A stretch of 64,000 nucleotides of DNA from the NCBI GenBank assembly GCA_900466575.1, contig UBMP01000005.1:1-64000 (forward strand), in the 5' to 3' direction. Source of the stretch: Hyphomicrobiales bacterium. GTDB lineage: Bacteria > Pseudomonadota > Alphaproteobacteria > Rhizobiales > Rhizobiaceae. How positions within the stretch are numbered: position 1 is the stretch's first letter; the number at the start of each line of letters is the position of its first letter. Below are positions 9,023 through 19,035 of this stretch, piece by piece. The translations under genes were made by a program, and so were the position numbers. The notes beneath the pieces were generated by a model that worked only from the letters and a program-made list of their open reading frames with translations, had not been told where the DNA came from and did no database searches.

Positions 9023-12000
9023 ATGCATCAGCGCGCTTCTATTCGCTTTTTCGCTATTCTTTTCATGATCTTGCTGAACATCGGCGGGATCGCGAACGCC
9101 GCGGACGCCAAGCGGCAGATCGTTACCACCAAGGACAGCGACTATTTCGGCTTCGACCTGCGCACGGTGCAGAACGTGACGCTCGACCAGTGCAGCGCCG
9201 CCTGTGTCGGTGACAAGTCCTGCCGTGCCTTCACCTATAACCCCAAGGTGAAATGGTGCTTCCTGAAATCCGATTTCAACCAGATGAACCCCTTTCCCGG
9301 GGCCATCGCCGGTAAGGTGGTCGAAGTCTCCGCCGTCAAGGAAGCGGATATCGGCGCCGCCCCTGCACTGGCCTTCCTGTCGGACACGTTCGTCCAGTCC
9401 GCAGCCGACCTGCGCAACGGCCTGACCATCCCTGACGACCTGAAAAATCAGGGCCTTGAAAGTCTGCTCGCACTGGCGCGGCTTGACGCGACTTCCGGCA
9501 ATATCCCGAATGCGATGACGGCGTTCCAGGCTGCACTATCTCTGGAGCCGGACTCTGCCGACATTTGGATCGAAACCGCGCGCGCCGCCAATACCGTCAC
9601 GAAGGATACCGAGCTCGCCACGCGCGCCGCCTATGTCGCGCTGAACGGCTATCAGCTCACCCGAACGGCTTCCGCCCGCGCCGACGCGCTTGCCGTCCTC
9701 GCGAAGTCATTGGAAAACGCCGAGAACTTTCGTCAGGCGCTGAATGCCTACAAGGCAAGCGTCAATCTCGTTTCCTCTGCCGCTGTCCAGGCCGCCTATG
9801 CGGATCTGCGCGCCCGTCAAGGCTTCCGCGTCACCGGCAACACGCTCGACAATGACAATGCCCAGCCGCGCGCCTGCGTGCAATTCTCGGAAAAGCTTCT
9901 GAAAAGCGGGGTCGATTACGCAACCTTCGTCACGGTCAACAATGCCGCCGCGAAGGGCGTGGATGCCAAGGACAACCAGATCTGCGTCGAGGGGCTGGAC
10001 TTCGGGCAGCATTACCGCATTTCACTGCGCGCCGGCCTGCCCTCCTCCGTCGATGAACCGCTTCTCGCGCAGGTCAATGTCGACGTTTACGTCAAGGACC
10101 GGACTGCGTCGGTTCACTTTACCGGCGACAATTTCGTCCTGCCTTCGACGGCACGCCGTGGCATTCCGCTCGTTTCCGTCAATGCCTCGACAGCCAATCT
10201 CAAGCTTTACCGCATCGGCGACCGCAACATCGCGCAGCTCTTGAACAATTCGCAGTTCCTGACGCAGGTTGACAAATATAGCGCCGACACGATCAAGGAC
10301 ACGAATGGCGAACTGGTGTGGCAGGGTTCCATCGACATCAAACAGTCGCTGAACAAGGACGTCATCACCAGTTTCCCGGTCGATGAGGTCGTGCCTGAGC
10401 GCAAGCCGGGCGTCTATGTGCTCACCGCCGTCGTGCCGAACAGCGGCGGACAGGAATGGGACCCGCAGGCGACGCAGTGGTTCGTCGTCTCCGATATCGG
10501 TCTGACGACCTATGCCGGCACGGATGGGCTGAACGTCTTTGCCCGTGCGCTCGGTAGCGCCAGGCCGCTCGCCGGCGTCGATCTGCAACTGCTCGCCAAG
10601 AACAATGAAATCCTCGGCACCGTGAAGACCGATGCCAATGGCCGCGCCACGTTCAGCGCCGGTCTGATGCGCGGCACCGCCGGCATGACGCCCGCCGTTC
10701 TCACCGCCCAGCAGAACGGCAAGGATTATGTCTTCCTCGACATGACCCGCGCCGGTTTTGACCTTTCGGATCGCGGCGTCGCAGGCCGCGTAGCACCCGG
10801 CGCCATCGACCTCTATGCCTGGACCGAACGCGGCGTATACCGCCCCGGCGAAACCGTTCACGCCGCAGCGCTCGCCAGAGACATCTCCGCGAAGGCCATC
10901 GACAACCTGCCGCTCACCTTCATCTTCCTGCGCCCGGACGGCGTAGAAGACCGCCGCGTCGTGACCGATGGCGGCAAGGCCGGCGGCTATGCGGTCGATC
11001 TGCCGATTCTCACCAATGCCATGCGCGGCACCTGGACGATGAACATCTATGTCGATCCTAAGGGCGTTTCCATCGGTTCGCAAACCTTCATCGTCGACGA
11101 TTTCGTGCCGGACCGCATCGAATTCGACATGAAGACCGACGCCAAGGAAATCGGCGTGGATACTTCGGCGCGGATCGAGGTCGATGGCCGCTATCTCTAT
11201 GGCGCGCCCGCCGCAGGTCTGGCGCTGGAAGGCGAAGTCGTGCTGAAACCGACGCGCCTGCGTGACGATTACAAGGGCTATCAGTTCGGCCTCGCCGATG
11301 AAGGCAACGGCAAGGCAGATGCTGCCGACGACGGCGAAGCCGCCGACAATGCCGGCGACAGCAACGCGCAGAACTCCAAGCTGACGCTGGAGAATCTCGA
11401 TCCGCTCGATGACCAGGGCAAGGCGGCCTTTGACGTCGCGCTCTCCGAAATTCCCTCGACCACGCAGCTCATCAATGCCGAAGTTACGCTGCGCATGGTG
11501 GAGGCCGGTGGCCGCGCGGTCGAGCGCTCGCTGACCCTGCCGGTGAAGGTTGACGGCCCGCGCATCGGCATCAAGCCGGATTTCGACGGCAATCTCGGCG
11601 AAAACGCCATGGCGGGTTTCCGCGTCATCGCCATCGACGCCAACGGCCAGAAGCAGCCGATGAAGGGGCTCTCCTGGAAGCTGCTCGCCGTCGAGCGGAA
11701 CTATCAATGGTATCGCGACGGCAGCGCCTGGAAGTTTGAGCCGGTCATGTCCACCAAGCAGGTGGCGGCCGGCACGGTGGATGCGACGCCGGAGGGCGGT
11801 GTCATTTCCGCGCCCGTCGCCTGGGGCCGCTATCGCCTCGAAGTCAGCTCCGCCGATCCGAACGGCCCTGAATCGAGCGTCGAATTCAACGCCGGCTGGT
11901 ATGTCGCGGCCAAATCGACCGAGACGCCGGATGCGCTGGACATCGCGCTCGACAAGCCGAGCTACACGGTCGGCGAGACGGCCAAGCTGAAGCTCACCTC

Positions 12001-14542
12001 GCGCTATGGCGGCCATGTCATGGTCATGGCCGGTTCCGAGACGCTGCTCTCGGTGAGCGAGGCGGACATCGCGGCCGGTGGCGGCGAAATCTCCGTACCT
12101 GTCACGGCAGACTGGGGTGCGGGCACCTATCTGACCGCCACCCTCTTCCGCCCCGGCGACGCACAGGACAGCCACATGCCGATGCGCGCCATCGGCGTGA
12201 AATGGGCGGCCGTCGATCCGGCCGAGCGCAAGCTAGCGATCAGGTTCGACACAGTGCAGAAGACCCTGCCGCGCAAGCCGCTTGATATCGCCGTGCAGGT
12301 CGAAGGCGCCGGCGCGAAGGAGGAGGCCTATGTGACGGTCGCCGCCGTCGATGTCGGCATTCTCAACCTCACCCGCTATCAGCCGCCCTCGCCGGATGGC
12401 TGGTACTACGGCCAGCGCATGCTCGGTCTCGAAATCCGCGACATCTATGGCCGCCTGATCGACGGTTCGCTCGGCGCGATGGGCGCCCTGCGTACCGGCG
12501 GCGACGGCGGCGAGGCGCATTTGCAGGCAAGCCCGCCGACGCAGAAGCTCGTCGCCTTCTTCTCCGGTCCGGTGAAGCTGGATGCCGAGGGCAAGGCGCG
12601 TGTCAGCTTCGACATACCGCAGTTCAACGGCACGGCGCGCATCATGGCGGTCGCCTGGTCGAAAGCCGGCGTCGGGCATGCGACGCAGGATGTCGTCATC
12701 CGTGATCCGGTCGTCGTCACGGCAAGCCTGCCGAAATTCCTCGCACCCGGAGACAAGGCCGATCTGAGGCTCGACCTCGCCAACACCGATGCCCCGGCCG
12801 GCGACTACACGCTCTCCGTCACCGGCAATGCATCCGCCAAGCTGGACGAAGCCTCGGCCAGCAAGACGGTGCATCTCGACCCCGGCGGCAAATACAACAT
12901 CACCGTACCCTTGATCGGCGGAACGCCCGGCAATGGGACGGTCGCGATCCGGCTGGCCGGTGCCAGCGGGCTGTCGCTCGACCAGTCGGTCGAGGTTCCG
13001 GTGCGCCCGGCGCAGCTTCCCGTCACCGAGCGGCGGCTGATCCCGCTGGCGACGGGCGCGAAACTGACGGTGAATGCCGATCTGCTCGCCGACAGCGTGC
13101 TGCCCGGAGCATCCGTCAGCATCAATGTCAGCCGCTCCAGCGCGTTTGACGTGCCCGCACTCCTGATGAGCCTCAGCCGCTATCCATATGGCTGCGCGGA
13201 ACAGACAGCGTCCGGTGCGCTGCCGCTCCTCTATTTCAGCGAGATGGCCGCCACGAATGGCGTCGCCAACGATGCCGAGCTGCACAAGCGGGTGCAGGAC
13301 GCGATCTATCGCGAACTGTCCTACCAGTCCTCGACCGGCAGCTTCGGCCTGTGGGGTCCGGGCTCGGGCGACATGTGGCTTGACGCCTATGTCACCGATT
13401 TCCTGACCCGTGCCCGCGAAATGAAGTTCGACGTGCCGGATCAGGCCATGGTGCAGGCGCTGGAGAACCTCCAGAACTCGCTGAGCGCCAACACGAATGT
13501 CAAAGATCACGGCAGCGAGATCGCCTATGCGCTCTATGTCCTGGCGCGCAACAAGCGGGCCTCGATCAGCGACCTGCGCTACTATGCCGACACGATGCTG
13601 AACGACTTCGCGACTCCGCTCGCCAAGGCACAGCTCGCGGCAGCGCTGGCCCTTTATGGCGATGCGCAACGTTCGCGCAACATCTTCATCGACGCGCTTC
13701 AAGCCGCGCAGCAGCAGGCTGCCAAGCCTGTCAGCTTCGCCCGCAACGACTATGGCTCGTCCCTGCGAGACGGAGCGGCCATTCTGGCGCTGGCGGCGGA
13801 AACCAGCCCGGTTCCGCCGATCGTCCCCGAACTTGCCTCGGTCGTCTCGAAGGACTGGCAGACGCGGCGCTATACCAGCACGCAGGAACAGGCCTGGATG
13901 CTGCTCGCCGCCCGCGCGCTGCAGAATGGCGACGAGGGCCTGTCGCTCGACGTCAACGGTGCCGTCCAGAAGGGCGCCTATATGGCGACGGCCACGGGCG
14001 AGGCGCTGGCCTCGCATCCGGTGACCGTGACGAACACGAGCAAGGATGCGCTGTCCGTCAACGTCACCACGGTCGCCGCCCCCGCCCAGCCGCTGCCCGC
14101 CGGCGGCGATGGCTTCACCATCGAGCGCCACTACTACACGCTGGCAGGTGAAGAGGCGAACGTCTCCGAGGCCAAGCAGAACGAGCGCTATGTCGTGGTT
14201 CTCCACGTCGTGGCGAACAACGACTGGCCGCAGCGCATTCTCGTGACCGATCTCCTGCCCGCGGGTCTCGAGATCGACAATCCGAGCATGGTCAGCAGCG
14301 CGCAGCTGGCGAATTTCGACTGGCTGACGGATATCCAGCCGGCCCATGTCGAATTCCGCTACGACCGCTTCGTCTCGGCCTTCGACCTGGCCAGCGGCGC
14401 CGAACGCGACCTCACCTTCGCCTATGTCGTGCGCGCGGTCACACCGGGCGTCTACGATCATCCGGCGGCAAGCGTGGAAGACATGTATCGCCCGCAATTC
14501 TCGGCCCGGACGGCCTTGGGCCGCATGGCAGTGATGCGCTGA
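9023..14542 (+). CDS. Bacterial alpha-2-macroglobulin with N-terminal PAN/apple domain
   Basis: A protein of 1839 residues. ATG 9023 follows AGGGGG at 9011-9016 and opens a signal peptide cleaved after about residue 27 (GIANAADA). Residues ~30-90 form a PAN/apple-like module with cysteines at 57, 61, 67 and 79, followed by a helical repeat-like stretch (~120-260) and then the macroglobulin domains. The thioester motif YPYGCAEQ places the reactive Cys at 1391, so this is the protease-trapping, thioester-bearing class. The C-terminal part matches the thioester domain and the last beta domains. It sits immediately upstream of pbpC (13-base gap), the classic yfhM-pbpC pairing in which the inhibitor is thought to guard the periplasm while PBP1C repairs peptidoglycan. 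Confidence 0.95.
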   Translation: MHQRASIRFFAILFMILLNIGGIANAADAKRQIVTTKDSDYFGFDLRTVQNVTLDQCSAACVGDKSCRAFTYNPKVKWCFLKSDFNQMNPFPGAIAGKVVEVSAVKEADIGAAPALAFLSDTFVQSAADLRNGLTIPDDLKNQGLESLLALARLDATSGNIPNAMTAFQAALSLEPDSADIWIETARAANTVTKDTELATRAAYVALNGYQLTRTASARADALAVLAKSLENAENFRQALNAYKASVNLVSSAAVQAAYADLRARQGFRVTGNTLDNDNAQPRACVQFSEKLLKSGVDYATFVTVNNAAAKGVDAKDNQICVEGLDFGQHYRISLRAGLPSSVDEPLLAQVNVDVYVKDRTASVHFTGDNFVLPSTARRGIPLVSVNASTANLKLYRIGDRNIAQLLNNSQFLTQVDKYSADTIKDTNGELVWQGSIDIKQSLNKDVITSFPVDEVVPERKPGVYVLTAVVPNSGGQEWDPQATQWFVVSDIGLTTYAGTDGLNVFARALGSARPLAGVDLQLLAKNNEILGTVKTDANGRATFSAGLMRGTAGMTPAVLTAQQNGKDYVFLDMTRAGFDLSDRGVAGRVAPGAIDLYAWTERGVYRPGETVHAAALARDISAKAIDNLPLTFIFLRPDGVEDRRVVTDGGKAGGYAVDLPILTNAMRGTWTMNIYVDPKGVSIGSQTFIVDDFVPDRIEFDMKTDAKEIGVDTSARIEVDGRYLYGAPAAGLALEGEVVLKPTRLRDDYKGYQFGLADEGNGKADAADDGEAADNAGDSNAQNSKLTLENLDPLDDQGKAAFDVALSEIPSTTQLINAEVTLRMVEAGGRAVERSLTLPVKVDGPRIGIKPDFDGNLGENAMAGFRVIAIDANGQKQPMKGLSWKLLAVERNYQWYRDGSAWKFEPVMSTKQVAAGTVDATPEGGVISAPVAWGRYRLEVSSADPNGPESSVEFNAGWYVAAKSTETPDALDIALDKPSYTVGETAKLKLTSRYGGHVMVMAGSETLLSVSEADIAAGGGEISVPVTADWGAGTYLTATLFRPGDAQDSHMPMRAIGVKWAAVDPAERKLAIRFDTVQKTLPRKPLDIAVQVEGAGAKEEAYVTVAAVDVGILNLTRYQPPSPDGWYYGQRMLGLEIRDIYGRLIDGSLGAMGALRTGGDGGEAHLQASPPTQKLVAFFSGPVKLDAEGKARVSFDIPQFNGTARIMAVAWSKAGVGHATQDVVIRDPVVVTASLPKFLAPGDKADLRLDLANTDAPAGDYTLSVTGNASAKLDEASASKTVHLDPGGKYNITVPLIGGTPGNGTVAIRLAGASGLSLDQSVEVPVRPAQLPVTERRLIPLATGAKLTVNADLLADSVLPGASVSINVSRSSAFDVPALLMSLSRYPYGCAEQTASGALPLLYFSEMAATNGVANDAELHKRVQDAIYRELSYQSSTGSFGLWGPGSGDMWLDAYVTDFLTRAREMKFDVPDQAMVQALENLQNSLSANTNVKDHGSEIAYALYVLARNKRASISDLRYYADTMLNDFATPLAKAQLAAALALYGDAQRSRNIFIDALQAAQQQAAKPVSFARNDYGSSLRDGAAILALAAETSPVPPIVPELASVVSKDWQTRRYTSTQEQAWMLLAARALQNGDEGLSLDVNGAVQKGAYMATATGEALASHPVTVTNTSKDALSVNVTTVAAPAQPLPAGGDGFTIERHYYTLAGEEANVSEAKQNERYVVVLHVVANNDWPQRILVTDLLPAGLEIDNPSMVSSAQLANFDWLTDIQPAHVEFRYDRFVSAFDLASGAERDLTFAYVVRAVTPGVYDHPAASVEDMYRPQFSARTALGRMAVMR

Positions 14543-14555
14543 GACGGCAACGGCG

Positions 14556-16643
14556 ATGAGGAGGCGCGCGAAGATCGGGATCGGACTGGCGGCCTGCCTC
14601 GGCATGGCGGGCCTTTCCGTTCTGGGCCTGATCGCCGCCGACCGCGCCTTTCCACCGCCGCTCGAGAGCGCACAGGTCGTGTCGCGGGAGGTGCGCGATG
14701 CAGACAATGAATTGCTACGTGCCTTTGCGACTCCTGAAGGGCGCTGGCGGCTGAAGACGACGATCGCGGATGTCGATCCGCAGTTCCTCAAGATGCTGAT
14801 CGCCTATGAGGACCGGCGGTTCTACGAGCATAAGGGTATTGATCCGCTGGCCTTCGGTCGCGCCTTTATGCAATTGATCACCCATGGCCGCATCGTCTCG
14901 GGCGGCTCGACGCTGACCATGCAGGTCGCCCGCCTGATCGAGCCGCGCACGGAGCGCTCCGTCCCGGCCAAGCTCCTGCAGATGTTCCGCGCCTTCCAGA
15001 TCGAGCGCCGGCTGAGCAAGACGGAAATCCTCAACCTCTACCTCACCCACGCACCCTATGGCGGCAATCTCGAAGGCGTGCGGGCGGCAAGCCTTGCCTA
15101 CTTTGGCCGCGAGCCCGGGCGGCTGGATGTGGCACAGGCCGCTCTCCTCGTCGCGCTCCCGCAACTGCCGGAAAAGCGCCGGCCCGACCGCAATGCGGAA
15201 GCTGCCATCAAGGTTCGCGCCCGGGTTTTGAACCGTGCAGCCGTTGCCGCGGTCGTCGGCGAAGGCGAGGCCGAACGCGCGAGCCTGATGCCGGTCCCCA
15301 CCACGCGTCGGCAATTGCCTGCCTATGCCGCCCATCTCGCCGAATTCGCGGTGCGAAAGGAACCTGGTGTCACGCTGCACAAGACGATGCTGAAGCGTGA
15401 CATTCAGGCAGGCCTGGAATCCGCCGCGGCAAGCGCCGCACAGCGCCTCGGCCCGAAGGTTTCCGTCGCCATCGTCATGGCCGATATCCGCACAGGGGCG
15501 ATTGTTGGCGAAGTCGGGTCTGCCGGCTACTTCGACTCCAGTCGCGCAGGCTGGGTGGACATGACACGCGTGCTGCGTTCGCCGGGCTCGACGTTGAAGC
15601 CCTTCATCTATGGCCTCGCCTTCGAGCAGGGTTATGTGGCTCAACAGACGATCATCGAGGATCGGCCCGCGGACTTCTTCGGCTATCGGCCGCGCAATTT
15701 CGACATGTCCTATCAGGGGGATGTGAGCGTCCGTGAGGCCTTGCAGCTTTCTCTCAATGTACCCGCCGTGCGTCTCCTCGACGCCGTCGGTCCGACACGG
15801 CTCCTCGTCCGCTTCCGCCGGGCCGGGGTGAAGCCGGTGCTGCCGCCGAACGAGGCCCCCGGCCTTGCCATCGCGCTTGGCGGCATCGGCGTCACGCTGA
15901 AGGACCTTGTGCAGCTTTATGCCGGTCTCGCCAGCCGCGGTCGGCTTGTGCAGATCGGTGATGGTGTACTCGACCAGCCGGAAAAGATGGAGGGCGAGCC
16001 ACTGATGGAGCCGGTCGCGGCCTGGAACATCACCGACATCCTCGCCGACGTGCTTGCGCCCCGTGGCAGTCGCCAGCTCGGCATCGCCTACAAGACCGGC
16101 ACGAGCTACGGCAACCGGGACGCGTGGTCCATCGGCTATGACGGCGCACATGTCATAGGCGTCTGGGTGGGAAGACCGGATAATGGCGCGGTTCCCGGCC
16201 TCACCGGCTATCTCTCCGCCGCACCCGTTCTCTTCGACGCGTTCGTGAAATCGGGCGTGGCGATCGCACCCTTTCCGCCTGCACCACAGGGTGCTTCGCA
16301 TATTGCCGCCGCGGATCTGCCGATGAGCCAAAGACGCTTTTCAAGGACCTCCGTTGGACTGCTTGCCATGTCGGGCAAGGAGCCCGCACCGCAGATTGTC
16401 TATCCGCCGGAGGGCGCCCGCGTCGATCTCGGCGTCAACGATGCTTCCACGCAGCCGGAAGCGCTGTCGCTGAAACTGCAGGGCGGCCGCGCCCCCTTCC
16501 ATTGGCTTGCAAACGGAAAACCGTTGCCTGAGCTTTCGCGCCGTCGGACCCTGCAGTGGGTGCCGGATGGGGCGGGATATTCCACGCTCACCGTCATCGA
16601 CGCCGCCGGACGGGCGGCAAGCGTGCGGGTCTTCGTCGAATAG
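14556..16643 (+). CDS. pbpC: Penicillin-binding protein 1C
   Basis: A bifunctional class A peptidoglycan synthase of 695 residues with one N-terminal membrane segment (~7-28). The glycosyltransferase domain has catalytic Glu85 in EDRRFYEHKG and the GGSTLTMQVAR motif. The transpeptidase domain carries S345xxK348 (SPGSTLKPF), SLN in LSLNVP and K513TGTS. A C-terminal PBP1C-specific beta domain ends the protein (GRAPFHWLANGKP). It acts in the periplasm on lipid II and is probably co-expressed with the alpha-2-macroglobulin gene. Confidence 0.96.
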   Translation: MRRRAKIGIGLAACLGMAGLSVLGLIAADRAFPPPLESAQVVSREVRDADNELLRAFATPEGRWRLKTTIADVDPQFLKMLIAYEDRRFYEHKGIDPLAFGRAFMQLITHGRIVSGGSTLTMQVARLIEPRTERSVPAKLLQMFRAFQIERRLSKTEILNLYLTHAPYGGNLEGVRAASLAYFGREPGRLDVAQAALLVALPQLPEKRRPDRNAEAAIKVRARVLNRAAVAAVVGEGEAERASLMPVPTTRRQLPAYAAHLAEFAVRKEPGVTLHKTMLKRDIQAGLESAAASAAQRLGPKVSVAIVMADIRTGAIVGEVGSAGYFDSSRAGWVDMTRVLRSPGSTLKPFIYGLAFEQGYVAQQTIIEDRPADFFGYRPRNFDMSYQGDVSVREALQLSLNVPAVRLLDAVGPTRLLVRFRRAGVKPVLPPNEAPGLAIALGGIGVTLKDLVQLYAGLASRGRLVQIGDGVLDQPEKMEGEPLMEPVAAWNITDILADVLAPRGSRQLGIAYKTGTSYGNRDAWSIGYDGAHVIGVWVGRPDNGAVPGLTGYLSAAPVLFDAFVKSGVAIAPFPPAPQGASHIAAADLPMSQRRFSRTSVGLLAMSGKEPAPQIVYPPEGARVDLGVNDASTQPEALSLKLQGGRAPFHWLANGKPLPELSRRRTLQWVPDGAGYSTLTVIDAAGRAASVRVFVE

Positions 16644-16726
16644 GGCGAGCCCAGATCGGCTCAAACGCTGTTTCGCTCGGAAATTCGCAAAACGGAGCAG
16701 CTTTCGCGGGCCGACTTTACCGGCTG

Positions 16727-16734
16727 TTAACCAT
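16727..16734 (+). promoter_or_regulatory. CtrA-like half-site upstream of the ParA gene
   Basis: TTAACCAT lies ~87 bases before the start codon of the ParA-family gene. The second TTAA expected seven bases on is replaced by TTGC, so only half of the alphaproteobacterial CtrA consensus is present. Confidence 0.3.
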
Positions 16735-16820
16735 AAATTGCGCAACACTTGGACATGCCCGACGCAGCTGGTTTCAATCATGCCGTTGGGACGTTCCAAA
16801 GCCGCAGATTGGGGGCAATC

Positions 16821-17540
16821 ATGGCCATCATCACGTTCGCGAATACCAAGGGCGGGGCCGGCAAGACGACCGCGGTCGCCATCGTTGCCTGCGAGTTGAT
16901 CCGTATGGGCTTCTCCGTGACGGTCCTCGACGCGGATCCGCAACTCTGGTTCAGCAAGTGGCATGAGAAGATGGGCGCGAACGCGCCGAAGCGCCTCTCG
17001 GTCGTCTCCTACGTTACCGCAGCGAGCCTGAACGGCTACATCGAGCGGGCCAGAGCCGATGCTGACTTCGTCCTGCTCGACCTCCCCGGCGCCCGAAGCC
17101 CGCTTCTGGCACAGGCCATCGGCCAGTCGCAATATGTGATCATCCCAATTCAGGGATCGGCCATGGATGCCGAGGGCGGCGCCAATGTCATCGAACTCAT
17201 CCAGTATCTCGCAGACCGCGCCAATATCCGCATTCCGCATTCGGTCGTGCTGACGCGCATCAATCCCATGGTGACGACGCGTTCGCTGCAGACGGTCAAG
17301 GACCTGCTCTCCAAGCGCCGCGTCCATGTCTTTGCCACGCCGATCATCGAGCGCGCCGCCTATCGCGACGTGTTCACCTCGGGCGAAACGCTTTACACCG
17401 CCGACCCTGAGCGGATTTCCAATCTGGACAAGGCCCAGGAAAACGCCCAGGCGCTGGGGCTCGAAGTGCTGCGGCGGATACTCCCCTATACGACGAAGCC
17501 GGTGATACGCGAAGCTTCTGACGTGCGGATGGCAAGCTGA
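16821..17540 (+). CDS. ParA/MinD-family ATPase, orphan
   Basis: A 239-residue deviant-Walker ATPase. The Walker A motif is TKGGAGKTT at residues 8-16, and DADPQ and LLDLPGARS provide switch and Walker B elements. ATG 16821 starts right at the conserved first strand (MAIITFANTKGG) behind a GGGGGC ribosome site. The layout resembles VirC1/ParA-like proteins that place DNA or protein complexes by membrane or nucleoid gradients. There is no parB or centromere-like repeat nearby, so plasmid partition is not indicated; cargo positioning is more likely but unproven. Confidence 0.87.
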   Translation: MAIITFANTKGGAGKTTAVAIVACELIRMGFSVTVLDADPQLWFSKWHEKMGANAPKRLSVVSYVTAASLNGYIERARADADFVLLDLPGARSPLLAQAIGQSQYVIIPIQGSAMDAEGGANVIELIQYLADRANIRIPHSVVLTRINPMVTTRSLQTVKDLLSKRRVHVFATPIIERAAYRDVFTSGETLYTADPERISNLDKAQENAQALGLEVLRRILPYTTKPVIREASDVRMAS

Positions 17541-17586
17541 CGCGCCGGGGCCGCATTCAGGTTCGTGCTTCAGTTCGATCCGACTG

Positions 17587-18813
17587 CTAAACGGCTGCCA
17601 CGCGCCTCGTAAAACTGACGCGTCTTCGACGCGAAGCCGAATGTCGAGTGGCGTTTGCGGCCTGGATGGGGTCGACGTTGGTCACCTCGGCACGTCGGGC
17701 ATGCTCAAACACTCTGACACAATCACGCCCGTCTCGCTTGGCTGAATAGAGCGCCTGATCGGCCTGATCGCGCATCATGTCTGCGTTGGCGATGCCATCC
17801 CACTCGGCAATGCCGGCGCTGATGCTTGTCTTGATGACCGCATCACCCTTCCGCAAGGAAAGATTCTTGACGGATTGACGAACGTCCTCGGCAAACTGGC
17901 TGGCCGTCTGCGCCGTCTGGTTGCGGAGAAAGACCGCAAACTCTTCGCCGCCGATGCGACCGTACGATGCGTCACGACCGGCGACACCGGCAATGGCCTT
18001 TGCGATACTGACAAGAACCAGATCGCCCGTCTCATGCCCGTAGCGATCGTTGATCATCTTGAAAAAGTCGACATCCAGCAGGATGCACACATCGCCCTTC
18101 TGCATCGTTTGCGGCAACGATCCAAGAAAATGCTGACGGTTTGGAATGCCGGTCAGCGCGTCGGTATTGGCATAGAGCCTCAGACGCGCCTCAGCCCTTT
18201 CCTGAACCAGCACGATCGCAAACAGCGTCATCGAAAAATGGCAGATGATCATGAAGAAGAAGGCATAGGCCGGCGCGATCAGTTGGAAGCCGGGATGAAG
18301 CAACCCCACCACGACCAGCAGTGAAAAGACCGCTACCGATATCAGGGAGGCCAGCAGCCCTACCCGTGCGGAGAGTCGGTCCGTGAAGAAATCTCGGAGA
18401 ATCTGCAAACCCGGTACCAGGAGCGCGACTGCCGTCGCTAAATTGAAGATCGCGGCGCGCGTCTCGCTGATTTCGTACCATCCTGCCCAACCGACCACGG
18501 CAGACAGGATCAAGGCGGCGGCGGGCAGAAGCCAATGAGCGATTTCATATTGGCGGCGGCTGAGCTGAAGCAGCCCCATGCCCAGCAATCCATATCCCAC
18601 CAGGCCGATCACAAAGCTCGCAAGCTTCCAGTAGACAAGAGAAGAACCTTGCTCTCCCAGACCCGCCAGCGTGGACGCGACAGCCATGAGAGCATAGCCT
18701 GTCGCAAGGAAATCCAGCCCGGGCTCGCGGGAGCGCCACCGGACATAGGAAAAACAAATCGCACCGACGATGAAGGAAGATTTGTGAAGAAGAAGAACTG
18801 TAGCAATGTCCAT
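17587..18813 (-). CDS. Membrane-bound diguanylate cyclase (GGDEF)
   Basis: A 408-residue protein with about seven hydrophobic segments in the first ~220 residues and a GGDEF domain after them (TDALTGIPNRQHF to the end). The active-site motif is GGEEF, so cyclic-di-GMP synthesis is expected. No RxxD inhibitory site was noted upstream of it. The last ~35 residues are basic and low complexity. ATG 18813 is preferred over an in-frame TTG at 18858. The ligand of the membrane sensor region is unknown. It is transcribed away from the FAH-family gene. Confidence 0.92.
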   Translation of the reverse strand: MDIATVLLLHKSSFIVGAICFSYVRWRSREPGLDFLATGYALMAVASTLAGLGEQGSSLVYWKLASFVIGLVGYGLLGMGLLQLSRRQYEIAHWLLPAAALILSAVVGWAGWYEISETRAAIFNLATAVALLVPGLQILRDFFTDRLSARVGLLASLISVAVFSLLVVVGLLHPGFQLIAPAYAFFFMIICHFSMTLFAIVLVQERAEARLRLYANTDALTGIPNRQHFLGSLPQTMQKGDVCILLDVDFFKMINDRYGHETGDLVLVSIAKAIAGVAGRDASYGRIGGEEFAVFLRNQTAQTASQFAEDVRQSVKNLSLRKGDAVIKTSISAGIAEWDGIANADMMRDQADQALYSAKRDGRDCVRVFEHARRAEVTNVDPIQAANATRHSASRRRRVSFTRRVAAV

Positions 18814-19035
18814 AGTGAACCAAAAGGCAGCGGGCTTCGTAATGGTCTTAATGTCCAACCGCTACTTTTCGGTGAATGAGCGGTTGCCGTTGGAATGACG
18901 GAACGCACCTGAAAGCCCGTAGGCCGCCTTGACACTCCGACGCCAAGACTGCCATCAAAGCCTCTTAAAGCAAAGCCTCACAATCATAAAGGTGAGCGCC
19001 GAAACAGAGCCCAGCCTCTGCGCAAGGATGTGACC

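Noticed and set aside
10022-14791. Minus-strand open frames of 717 and 852 codons opposite the alpha-2-macroglobulin gene
   Set aside because: They result from third-position GC bias of the plus-strand gene; composition is Arg/Gly/His-rich and no family pattern is visible.
17541-17586. Terminator between the ParA and diguanylate cyclase genes
   Set aside because: The 46-base gap between the convergent genes shows no stem longer than a few base pairs.
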